Shown here: piece after piece, positions 9,711 to 17,320 of the stretch
Position numbering within the stretch: the first letter of the stretch is position 1
Layout of the letters: every line of letters starts with the position of its first letter
From: Candidatus Geothermarchaeota archaeon
GTDB lineage: Archaea > Thermoproteota > Nitrososphaeria > Geothermarchaeales > JDFR-13
DNA length: 50,683 bases
NCBI GenBank assembly: GCA_015523725.1
Contig: WAJV01000093.1
Location: 1-50,683 of the forward strand
Direction of reading: 5' to 3'
Translations under genes and position numbers: made by a program
The notes under the pieces: model-generated
What the model saw: only the letters and a program-made list of their open reading frames with translations
Database searches by the model: none
What the model was told of the DNA's origin: nothing

Positions 9711-10295
9711 ATGAAGATATACATAACTAATAAAAGTGCCTTAGTAATAGTTGATGTCCAAAACGACTTCATACCAGGGGGAGCTCTACCGGTACCAGAT
9801 GGAGATAAAGTTATCGACCCCCTAAACCAATACATACAATTATTTAGGCAACAAGGTAGACCCATATTTGCAACAAGAGACTGGCATCCACCTAATCATA
9901 TAAGCTTTAAGGAGTATGGGGGTATATGGCCCCCACACTGCATACAAAATAGTTGGGGAGCCGAATTCCACCCCAACCTAAAATTACCAAAAGACACAAT
10001 AATCATTAGTAAAGCGACAGATCCAAATAAGGAAGCATATTCCGGATTCCAAGGGACCGAATTAGATGACATATTAAAAAGTAAAGGAATAAAAAGACTA
10101 TTTATAGGCGGACTCGCCACCGATTACTGTGTAAAGAATACAGTACTAGACGCACTAGAACTAGGTTATGAAACGATACTTTTACTCGACGCAATAAAAG
10201 GAGTAGATGTAAATAAAGGAGATAGTGAAAAAGCAATAGATGAAATGATTAAAAAAGGAGCAATAGGTATAAAACTAGACGATATAGTTGAATAG
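9711..10295 (+). CDS. pncA: Nicotinamidase (isochorismatase-like cysteine hydrolase)
   Basis: Deamidates nicotinamide to nicotinate for NAD salvage. The catalytic triad is visible: Asp in VIVDVQNDF, Lys in IISKATDP and Cys in LATDYCVKNT. The metal site typical of nicotinamidases, rather than other isochorismatase-like hydrolases, is seen in ATRDWHPPNHISF. The PHC segment (WPPHC) and AYSGF are also standard. I take ATG 9711 as the start (194 aa); a TTG five codons upstream would add residues not seen in the family, and GGGTG lies just before ATG 9711. Confidence 0.93.
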   Translation: MKIYITNKSALVIVDVQNDFIPGGALPVPDGDKVIDPLNQYIQLFRQQGRPIFATRDWHPPNHISFKEYGGIWPPHCIQNSWGAEFHPNLKLPKDTIIISKATDPNKEAYSGFQGTELDDILKSKGIKRLFIGGLATDYCVKNTVLDALELGYETILLLDAIKGVDVNKGDSEKAIDEMIKKGAIGIKLDDIVE

Positions 10296-10324
10296 GATGT
10301 AATTCAACAAACGGTAAGCCGATC

Positions 10325-11464
10325 ATGCCCAACGAATCAAGCATAATATTTAAAGAGAGACTGGATTTAGGTGAATTGGTAACATTCACACCAAATAAAA
10401 AAAGGCCAATACATAACTGGTTCTATTTCAAAGAAGGCTTCTCAAGAGACCTAATAGAATATTTGATATCAAGAACAAATAAAGATATAACAGTATTAGA
10501 TCCCTTCATGGGGGTTGGAACCACCCCCCTAACATGCAGAGAACTAGGATTTAGATCGATCGGGATAGAGGTAAATCCATTCTTCTATTTTATAGCTAAA
10601 GCAAAGACCCACATTTACAACGCCGGGGAAATAAAAAAATGGATTAAATGGATATCAAATAAAAAATATAGACCAGTAGACATAAAGCAATTACCTCCAA
10701 TAGTAAAGAAAGCCTTCAACCCACACAACTTAAAAGATATAGTTTTCTTCAAAAAAATAATAAAAGAGGTAGACGATGATCAGGCCAGAGACTTCCTGAT
10801 GATGGGATTAATAAATGCAGCATCAAAAGTAACTTATGCATATAAAGACGGAGCAATAATCAAATTCAGGAAAAAACCAACCCCTCCATTCCGGAGGTTT
10901 TATATAAGAACCCTTAAAAAAATGCTTAGAGACATAGAGGAAGTAAGGCTGAGAAATGTAGAAATGAAATTATTTCTAGGAGACGCGAGAAGAATGGATA
11001 TGATTGGAGACGATAGCATAGATATAGTCATAACATCCCCACCGTATCTCAACAAAATAGAGTACACTAAGGTATATGAAATAGAGACAGCGCTATTTCT
11101 CGGAAAAGAAAGAATCGTGCCACTCAGAAGCTATATCGGCTTACTACATAGAAAGAACTACACCAACCTACCAATAGATATCTCAGACATGCCAAAAAGC
11201 GCGCAGGCATATCTATATGATTTATGGCTAGTGATTAGAGAGTTATATCGAGTGGTTAAAGAGGGAGGAGTAGTTTATCTTATTGTTGCTGAAGGCCTCT
11301 ATAGAGATAGAAAAGTACCAGTCGATGAACTCCTCGCGAAAATCGCCGAAGCCGAGGGATTTCAAAACATAGAGATTTGGGTCGTAAACAAGAGACTAGT
11401 TACGATAAACAGAACCATTAAATTAGGAGTAGCTAGAGAAAGTATAATAAAAATGGATAAATAA
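10325..11464 (+). CDS. DNA-methylase-like SAM-dependent methyltransferase (N4/N6 type)
   Basis: Protein of 379 aa with the SAM-binding motif DPFMGVGTTPLTCRELG near residues 58-75 and, about 170 residues later, the catalytic motif ITSPPYLNKIEY. SPPY is typical of N4-cytosine and some N6-adenine DNA methyltransferases, but the order (SAM motif first, SPPY second) differs from the common beta class, so the recognition region probably lies between or after them. No restriction endonuclease is next to it. It could be an orphan DNA methyltransferase or an RNA base methyltransferase; no THUMP domain is visible. Start ATG has no clear ribosome site. It converges with the metallo-beta-lactamase-fold gene with 14 bp between stops. 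Confidence 0.75.
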   Translation: MPNESSIIFKERLDLGELVTFTPNKKRPIHNWFYFKEGFSRDLIEYLISRTNKDITVLDPFMGVGTTPLTCRELGFRSIGIEVNPFFYFIAKAKTHIYNAGEIKKWIKWISNKKYRPVDIKQLPPIVKKAFNPHNLKDIVFFKKIIKEVDDDQARDFLMMGLINAASKVTYAYKDGAIIKFRKKPTPPFRRFYIRTLKKMLRDIEEVRLRNVEMKLFLGDARRMDMIGDDSIDIVITSPPYLNKIEYTKVYEIETALFLGKERIVPLRSYIGLLHRKNYTNLPIDISDMPKSAQAYLYDLWLVIRELYRVVKEGGVVYLIVAEGLYRDRKVPVDELLAKIAEAEGFQNIEIWVVNKRLVTINRTIKLGVARESIIKMDK

Positions 11465-11478
11465 TTTAAAATACCTAT

Positions 11479-12159
11479 CTACACTCTATCCAATATTACA
11501 ACTTCTATACCAGAATTCATTAATAGACTCTTAAACTTCTCAGCTTCAGCTCTACTACCAACGATCTCCCCCCAGTGCATGGGAACAGCCATCTTTGGAG
11601 ACAGAGTCTTAGCGGCTTCAGCCGCCTCATCAGCAGTCATTACATAAGTACCACTGACAGGAAGCAAAGCAACATCTATATTTTGACTAGTCAACTTATC
11701 GTATTCAGGTATGTTATCTGAGTCACCAGCGTGAAATATCTTAACCCCATTAATATTAATTAAGTAACCCAGTTTACCATCCTCTTTAGGATGGAATGGA
11801 ATTCCAGGGGCCCTGAACTTATTTACGTTATATGCCGGGACGGCCAAAACCTCTAGGTGGAACTCATCGGATGAATATTCCCCCCAAGGCTCCAAAAACA
11901 CACCCCTACAATTAAATTCAAGCTCAACACCACTCAATTCCTTAGGACCAATAATGAGGGACCTCTCCTTAACAATTTTCTTAATGTCACTCTTGCTATA
12001 ATGGTCAAAATGATTATGAGTAACAAAAATTACATCGGCCTTAACAGGGGAAATCAATTTATAGGGATCTATGTAAATTATGGTCTTCCCACTCTCAATC
12101 CTGAAGCCATCATGCCCAGTCCAATAAATCTTTACATCGTCAAGCCCTATCGACTTCAA
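11479..12159 (-). CDS. Metallo-beta-lactamase-fold hydrolase, UlaG/UPF0173-like
   Basis: Metal-dependent hydrolase of 226 aa. The HxHxDH metal motif is THNHFDHYSK, followed by FHAGDSDN and VPMHWGE, which supply the remaining ligands. The compact fold lacking extra domains and the early strand YIDPYKL resemble the UlaG/UPF0173 group of cytoplasmic phosphodiesterase/lactonase-like enzymes; the substrate is unknown. The start is TTG at 12157-12159 with GGTGGT 7 bases upstream and a TATA-like GATATAAATTTA further upstream. It is divergent from the HTH regulator gene. Confidence 0.82.
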   Translation of the reverse strand: MKSIGLDDVKIYWTGHDGFRIESGKTIIYIDPYKLISPVKADVIFVTHNHFDHYSKSDIKKIVKERSLIIGPKELSGVELEFNCRGVFLEPWGEYSSDEFHLEVLAVPAYNVNKFRAPGIPFHPKEDGKLGYLININGVKIFHAGDSDNIPEYDKLTSQNIDVALLPVSGTYVMTADEAAEAAKTLSPKMAVPMHWGEIVGSRAEAEKFKSLLMNSGIEVVILDRV

Positions 12160-12270
12160 AATAATACCACCAAATATATCAATGAGTACATGGTAAATTT
12201 ATATCTTGATTATTAAACCCTCAGAATAATTATATTTAAACTACAGATATATTGGGTTATGCTTATTAGA

Positions 12271-12280
12271 ATGTATACAT
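12271..12280. promoter_or_regulatory. Perfect 10-bp palindrome upstream of the HTH regulator
   Basis: ATGTATACAT is self-complementary and sits 45 bases before the ATG of the HTH gene, immediately upstream of a TATA-like ATATTTATAAC. The position suits an operator that would block or recruit the basal factors, possibly for autoregulation and for the divergent MBL gene. In AT-rich DNA such a palindrome can arise by chance. Confidence 0.35.
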
Positions 12281-12324
12281 ATTTATAACATAGTTATATA
12301 GATTTAATTAATTGGTTGATAGAT

Positions 12325-12729
12325 ATGCTAACGCCATATGAAGTTATTGTTAAGACCGCTCTGCCGGCGGTTAGGGGATTATTAGCAGAGAGACTAACAA
12401 AAAAATATGGATTAAAACAAAAGGAAATAGCTAGTCTCCTCCATGTTACCCAAGCAGCCGTCTCATACTACCTAACTAAATCAAGGGGAAAATATGTAGA
12501 CCATTTAAGAGACACTGAGATAAGCAGTATGGTAGACGAATTGAGCGATGTAATAGTTCAAACTAGACCTGATCCAGAAGAGTTGGCTCGGGAAATTAAT
12601 AGAATCATAATAGAGGTTGTTAGGAAAGGATATTTATGTGACTACCACATGTTGCTAGAGGATATCGGCGATAAAGAAGAGTGCAAACTGTGTGAAACCA
12701 TTTTAGAATATTGGGATACCGAACACTGA
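12325..12729 (+). CDS. HTH transcriptional regulator with C-terminal Cys/His motif
   Basis: Small protein of 134 aa. A helix-turn-helix lies at about residues 28-52 (KKYGLKQKEIASLLHVTQAA followed by VSYYLTKSRG), followed by a helical segment. The C-terminus has Cys105, His108, Cys120 and Cys123 (C-x2-H ... C-x2-C), a plausible zinc or iron-sulfur site and possible sensor. This layout matches archaeal regulators of the COG2522 type, whose targets are mostly unknown. ATG 12325 is preferred over TTG 12316 because GGTTGAT lies just before it. The 3' end overlaps that of the convergent unknown gene by 27 bp. Confidence 0.82.
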   Translation: MLTPYEVIVKTALPAVRGLLAERLTKKYGLKQKEIASLLHVTQAAVSYYLTKSRGKYVDHLRDTEISSMVDELSDVIVQTRPDPEELAREINRIIIEVVRKGYLCDYHMLLEDIGDKEECKLCETILEYWDTEH

Positions 12730-13104
12730 TAATAACTCCTCCGCCTCATTTCTATTTAGGTGCCGGGGAGGTTCCATACTACTAGAGTTAAAAACAAGAT
12801 AGGTTATTTTGTCACTCAAGTGCCTCCATACAATTTTATGGATAATAATTATTGGTTTAGATACTTCATATCTAATAATATCGAGATCCGATTTCTCTGC
12901 GTTCAATAAATCTACATAAGCTATCTTCAAATACCTAGAGAATAGTTTCTCAAAATACAGTGCTGTCTCATCATTGGCTTCGGCCCTAACTCCATCTATT
13001 GATATATATCCATCACTTTCCTTGACGTATGCTTTATGAGTAATTAGAAAAGACCATTTCTGATAACTATTCTCATAATCTAGGTTGAATCCATAATACT
13101 TCAT
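12703..13104 (-). CDS. Unknown 133-aa protein downstream of the tetraether-synthase-like gene
   Basis: I do not recognise this protein. It is soluble, with no signal peptide, membrane segment or cysteine. The composition alternates hydrophobic strands (KPIIIIHKIVW, KITYLVF) and charged stretches, suggesting an alpha/beta domain. It starts with ATG; an AT-rich TATA-like element about 18-25 bases upstream and the absence of a GGAGG-type site suggest either leaderless transcription or readthrough from the Tes-like gene 31 bp upstream on the same strand. Its last 27 bases overlap the end of the convergent HTH gene. The codon pattern looks like that of its neighbours, so I believe it is real. Confidence 0.65.
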   Translation of the reverse strand: MKYYGFNLDYENSYQKWSFLITHKAYVKESDGYISIDGVRAEANDETALYFEKLFSRYLKIAYVDLLNAEKSDLDIIRYEVSKPIIIIHKIVWRHLSDKITYLVFNSSSMEPPRHLNRNEAEELLSVFGIPIF

Positions 13105-13135
13105 AGCAATACTAATAAATAGAGGAGGGGGTTAA

Positions 13136-15019
13136 TCAATCCTCAACTACGGGTACCCCGAACTTCATTGATATCATCTTCTTCTCCTCATACGATAATT
13201 GGTCAGGATCCCAGAAACCTTCATACGTCCTCTTATAAGGTTCGCCGGACTCAAGCTTCTTAATATTACGCCGATACCTCTCTACAGAGAGACTCCACAT
13301 ACCTTTACTCTTTAGATAGTCTTTTATACTCATCGAGTAGGCCATCTGGGCCTTATCCCTATAGATCTCGGGGAATACATTAAATGTACAGAAGGGGATC
13401 ACCCTTCCATCCGGAGTCACATAATGGATATCACATCTCTCAACCCTAGCAACATCATAATTATACTCATCCATGAAATGCATCATACCTAAGAACAGCG
13501 AATTATAATGGAACTCACCTAAGGCCTCATAATCATGTTTCACAAATATCCTATATATTATTCTTAATAGCCTCTTCCTCTTCCTAAGCTGTTCAGGAGT
13601 CTTCTTCCAATCTACAAAACTATTTAACTTATATAGTAACTTGAACATCGCGATCTTCCTACTCCCACCTTTTTTAATGTACTCGGTTAGATATTCTAGA
13701 TACTTAGCTAGACCATACACATCCACAAACTGGGGAAGTGCAGTAATCTTACCAGTCCTCCTATCCTGCATAACATATGTTGCAGCTCCACAAGCAAAGT
13801 GATTGGACATTGTAAACTGAGGCTTACCTGTAACAGCTTCGACAAACCTACTAATAGGGATAGTTACGGGTACACTATACCAATCCTCCAGCCTAACCTG
13901 ACCATCCAACTGGTCCTCGATCGCCTTAATAACATCAGGTATCGTCACTCTCAACCTCTCCCTTTCCTTTCTAGGCACCCTACCAACTAAACTGATCGGC
14001 TGGAAATTAACTCCCCTAATCACATCATTAAATTTAAGGCCAAACCTAACCATATCGCCGACTTCACCAAGATTACCGCTTTTAGTCACTGTAGGAACAA
14101 GAACAGCGCCTAATCCAACATCCCTAAAAACATCCAATATATATGGTATCTCCCAATGATTCTTAGGATTAGTCATTGGAGTTACTCCATCAAAACTCAT
14201 ATAGATAGTGTTCACACCAGCCTCTCTCACCTGCCTAGCCAACTCAGGCTTATAAACAAAAGTTATACCCGTAGTGTTTAATTGAATATGCTCGTAACCC
14301 AATTCCTTAGCAATCCTGATTACCTCGATCAAATCATCCCTCATAGTAGGCTCTCCGCCAGTAATCTGGACAGCCTTCGCGGGAACCGGCTTCTGCCTCC
14401 TAGCTGCTGCCAACATATATTTAATATGCGTTAAAGTAGGTTCATAGACGTAGCCAGCTGCCTGGGCATAAAAGAAGCAATACCAACAACCCAAATGACA
14501 TCTATTTGTGATAACTAGATTTAATAGGGCCGTATGGGACCTATGCCTCCCACATAATCCACAGTTAAAGGGACATGCATTAACAATATCTACATAAGGA
14601 TTCTCGATTCCATGCCCCTCATTGGCCTCCATCCTCTTCTGATAATAGAACTGAGCATCACCCCAGTAAATCTCCTCCATTACACCATGATCGGGACAAA
14701 CCTTCCTAATCCAAATCTTATTATCCCTCTCAAACACGATAGCCCTTATAAGGCTTCTACACTCATTACATACAGATAGAGTCCTCCTAACCAACTTCTC
14801 CCCATCCTTAAGCTCGGGCTTAGCACCAATCTTAACCTGGAAATCACGGCCACGAACAGGGAATAGACCCCTATCCCTAATTAACCTACCAACCTCATCA
14901 TAAAGCTCTAAAGACTCCCTAGACGCTAACTCAGGATACCTAACCTTCAAACCCTCAGTAATTAAATCAAGAACCGAATCCTTCTCCTTAAACTCCTGCG
15001 ATATAGCCAAACCAACCAC
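13136..15019 (-). CDS. Radical SAM protein, tetraether lipid synthase (Tes)-like
   Basis: Large radical SAM protein of 627 aa. An N-terminal Cys pair (CNECRSL ... KVCPDHG) resembles a zinc or rubredoxin-like site; NACPFNCGLCGRH supplies a further cysteine cluster; the radical SAM motif CHLGCWYC (C-x3-C-x2-C) is near residues 174-181, followed by ITGGEPTMRDDL. A C-terminal auxiliary cluster is suggested by RCDIHYVTPDGRVIPFCTF. This multi-cluster layout is that of the MJ0619/Tes family, which joins the phytanyl chains of archaeol lipids to make macrocyclic diether and tetraether membranes; the assignment is by family. The start is GTG 15019, about 25 bases after TTTATATTTTAA, so probably leaderless; TTG 15010 is an alternative. 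Confidence 0.8.
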   Translation of the reverse strand: MVGLAISQEFKEKDSVLDLITEGLKVRYPELASRESLELYDEVGRLIRDRGLFPVRGRDFQVKIGAKPELKDGEKLVRRTLSVCNECRSLIRAIVFERDNKIWIRKVCPDHGVMEEIYWGDAQFYYQKRMEANEGHGIENPYVDIVNACPFNCGLCGRHRSHTALLNLVITNRCHLGCWYCFFYAQAAGYVYEPTLTHIKYMLAAARRQKPVPAKAVQITGGEPTMRDDLIEVIRIAKELGYEHIQLNTTGITFVYKPELARQVREAGVNTIYMSFDGVTPMTNPKNHWEIPYILDVFRDVGLGAVLVPTVTKSGNLGEVGDMVRFGLKFNDVIRGVNFQPISLVGRVPRKERERLRVTIPDVIKAIEDQLDGQVRLEDWYSVPVTIPISRFVEAVTGKPQFTMSNHFACGAATYVMQDRRTGKITALPQFVDVYGLAKYLEYLTEYIKKGGSRKIAMFKLLYKLNSFVDWKKTPEQLRKRKRLLRIIYRIFVKHDYEALGEFHYNSLFLGMMHFMDEYNYDVARVERCDIHYVTPDGRVIPFCTFNVFPEIYRDKAQMAYSMSIKDYLKSKGMWSLSVERYRRNIKKLESGEPYKRTYEGFWDPDQLSYEEKKMISMKFGVPVVED

Positions 15020-15124
15020 CCATAACCACGTTCCCTTAAAATATAAACTAATTATATATTTATTAAATCAACATGACATTCTATATAAATATTTAATCCA
15101 TCTCATAGTATGATATGTATTAAA

Positions 15125-15997
15125 TCAAACAAGGTGACCGGCGTCGCAGAAGGATGAAAAATCATCCAAAGACCTAAAACCCTCCCTACAAACATTGAAA
15201 GTTACGCTTGGACCAATTCTCTTAACACTTTCTCTGACCAGGGATAAAATCTTGTAACGATAAGCACTTGGGGCATACCGATACCCCCTAAAGAAAAATC
15301 CATTCCTATAAAAATTCACTAGCCTCCTACCTAGATAGGGGTCAATCACGCTAATGAGTCTCCTTAGATTATCAGGTCTGGATTTATAGATGGATGTAAC
15401 TATATGCTTAGCCCCACCAGCAATACATGCCTCAATAACCTCCCTAATCATATTTAAATCGTCATTTACAAAAGGTATAATTGGGTCTAGTCTAACAGAT
15501 ACTGGGACACCGGCCCCACTCAACTTCTCAATGGCATATAACCTATCCCTTGGAGAAGGAGCTCCAGGCTCTAAGGCCTTAGCTAGGGAAACATCCATAG
15601 TAGTCAAGGTTATAGATACCGTAGCCTTCATTCCAGATAATAAATCCATATCCCTCAACACTAGAGTCGACTTAGTAACTATGTGAACAGCCCAACTGAA
15701 TTCACGAAATAATTTCAGTATATCCCGCATAACACCCCACTTATCCTCTGGAGGTGTATATGGGTCACTACTATATGATATCGAGACTCTCCCACCAACA
15801 CCAAGTTCTATCAGATCAAGATATAATCTCCTCAAGAGCCTATTCTTAAGCCGTGGATTAAAGGCGTCCTTAATATACGAGGTTATATAACAATATCTAC
15901 ATTTATGGCCACATCCAGTATATGGATTCAAAGTATATTTAGGGCGACATGTACAGAATGGGTTTCCCCAGGGATCAAATAAATTTAAAACCCTCAT
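15125..15997 (-). CDS. SplB-like radical SAM protein
   Basis: Protein of 290 aa with radical SAM motif CGHKCRYC (C-x3-C-x2-C) after TLNPYTG, and an additional N-terminal CTC. The sequence SYSSDPYTPPE and TKSTLVLRDMDLL matches the COG1533 group related to spore photoproduct lyase (SplB). These are often called DNA repair photolyase-like, but most archaeal members have no proven substrate. It starts with ATG 6 bp after the tandem SIS gene, with AGGGGATT just before the start, so the two form an operon. Confidence 0.82.
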   Translation of the reverse strand: MRVLNLFDPWGNPFCTCRPKYTLNPYTGCGHKCRYCYITSYIKDAFNPRLKNRLLRRLYLDLIELGVGGRVSISYSSDPYTPPEDKWGVMRDILKLFREFSWAVHIVTKSTLVLRDMDLLSGMKATVSITLTTMDVSLAKALEPGAPSPRDRLYAIEKLSGAGVPVSVRLDPIIPFVNDDLNMIREVIEACIAGGAKHIVTSIYKSRPDNLRRLISVIDPYLGRRLVNFYRNGFFFRGYRYAPSAYRYKILSLVRESVKRIGPSVTFNVCREGFRSLDDFSSFCDAGHLV

Positions 15998-16003
15998 AAT
16001 CCC

Positions 16004-17131
16004 CTATTCAACTATCGAGTGATAATATCTCAGTATTGATTCAGGAAGAACAAGACCCTCCTCCCTAAACCTCTCAATTAACTTGATAGGCAGTGGACTC
16101 AACAGGAAGGATGAATATAAATAGAAGTCTCTGGGCACAAACCTCTGAATTGGGCGTGAATCTATAATAATCTTGTTATCTACTATCCTAGCCAACAATG
16201 AATTCGGATTTCCTACAATACCAACCACATATGCACCCGAAGCCTGTAAGCTTCTAGCCCAAGAAATAACCGCTGGAGTCTCACCGGAACATGATATCAA
16301 TATACCCAGGTCACCAGGCCTCGGCCTAGGGGTATTCGATCCCCTCGCTCTATATACATGGTCACCAATAGCATATTTAATATGATTAAGTCTAATAACC
16401 AACATAGTAGCCACCTCATGGGCACTTCCACGCCCACCCACGAAGACATTGCTCCTCCTAGCCATCGTATCAACCATAATACCGAAGGTCTTGGACTCCA
16501 CATACCTCTCCAACAAGTCAAATATTCTACTATAGTAGGAATCAATAATATCATCGAAGTTATCTATTGACCCTATATATATTGCTTTAACCAAGGCAGT
16601 CAAGAGCATTAAGCTCCCTAACTCGAATGTATCACCCATTATACCACTAGTCAAGAAATCATCAAGCTTATGCTCCTCCCGACCCCTCAAATGAACCAAA
16701 ACCCCATATTCATCAGCCAATCTCCCAAGAGAGCTCCCAGGCTTAGATGTAATTACCCCCAGAACCAAGTTCTCAGATCCAGTATCCTCAATATATTTAA
16801 CGAAATCCCTAGCCACAATTAATGGCTCAAGAGACTCTCCACTGCCAGAATTAATTAATAGAAATATTTTTGAGTACCTATCACTCAAAATATCTAGAGC
16901 CTCAGACATATTATTACCAGGAAAACCCGGATCCTCCGGTGTAACAATTACAGGGGCGCCTCTCATCTTTGAATATTGGCTCATAGCAATTTTAATAGCC
17001 GCATAACTTCTACCAGAACCATAAATGATTATACAGTCATAATTCATTAAGTAATTAAATAGCTTAACTAAAGTGGATTTATCAACTCCCTTGACGTTCC
17101 TATAAATATTCTCGATATATTTATATTTCAT
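16004..17131 (-). CDS. Tandem SIS-domain protein (sugar isomerase-like)
   Basis: Protein of 375 aa made of two sugar-isomerase (SIS) domains. The first, about residues 30-180, starts IIYGSGRSYAAIKIAM and has LLINSGSGESLEP. The second, about residues 225-335, starts VFVGGRGSAHEVATMLVIRL and has LISCSGETPAVISWA. Both halves, especially the second, resemble 6-phospho-3-hexuloisomerase (single SIS, about 180-200 aa), so this looks like a duplicated and fused form rather than a phosphoglucose isomerase. A role on phosphorylated sugars is inferred; the substrate is unknown. ATG start with GGTGGATT upstream; first gene of an operon with the SplB-like gene, and divergent from the ATPase-like gene. 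Confidence 0.75.
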   Translation of the reverse strand: MKYKYIENIYRNVKGVDKSTLVKLFNYLMNYDCIIIYGSGRSYAAIKIAMSQYSKMRGAPVIVTPEDPGFPGNNMSEALDILSDRYSKIFLLINSGSGESLEPLIVARDFVKYIEDTGSENLVLGVITSKPGSSLGRLADEYGVLVHLRGREEHKLDDFLTSGIMGDTFELGSLMLLTALVKAIYIGSIDNFDDIIDSYYSRIFDLLERYVESKTFGIMVDTMARRSNVFVGGRGSAHEVATMLVIRLNHIKYAIGDHVYRARGSNTPRPRPGDLGILISCSGETPAVISWARSLQASGAYVVGIVGNPNSLLARIVDNKIIIDSRPIQRFVPRDFYLYSSFLLSPLPIKLIERFREEGLVLPESILRYYHSIVE

Positions 17132-17320
17132 AAATCATAATCCACCAACAATCAATTAGAATAATACGAATATATAATTAACTTAGACATCTAAATATTA
17201 AACTTCATTAGTAATAAGTTAGATAGAAACATGAGTAGGATATAGTCGAGATAGTATTTAATTATTACCAATATATATAGACCCACTTATTATCCATTAC
17301 ATGCTACTATGTGATTGGAA

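Noticed and set aside
17132-17314. Possible small RNA in the 180-bp divergent gap
   Set aside because: I see only AT-rich promoter-like sequence, with no C/D or H/ACA box pattern or GC-rich stem.
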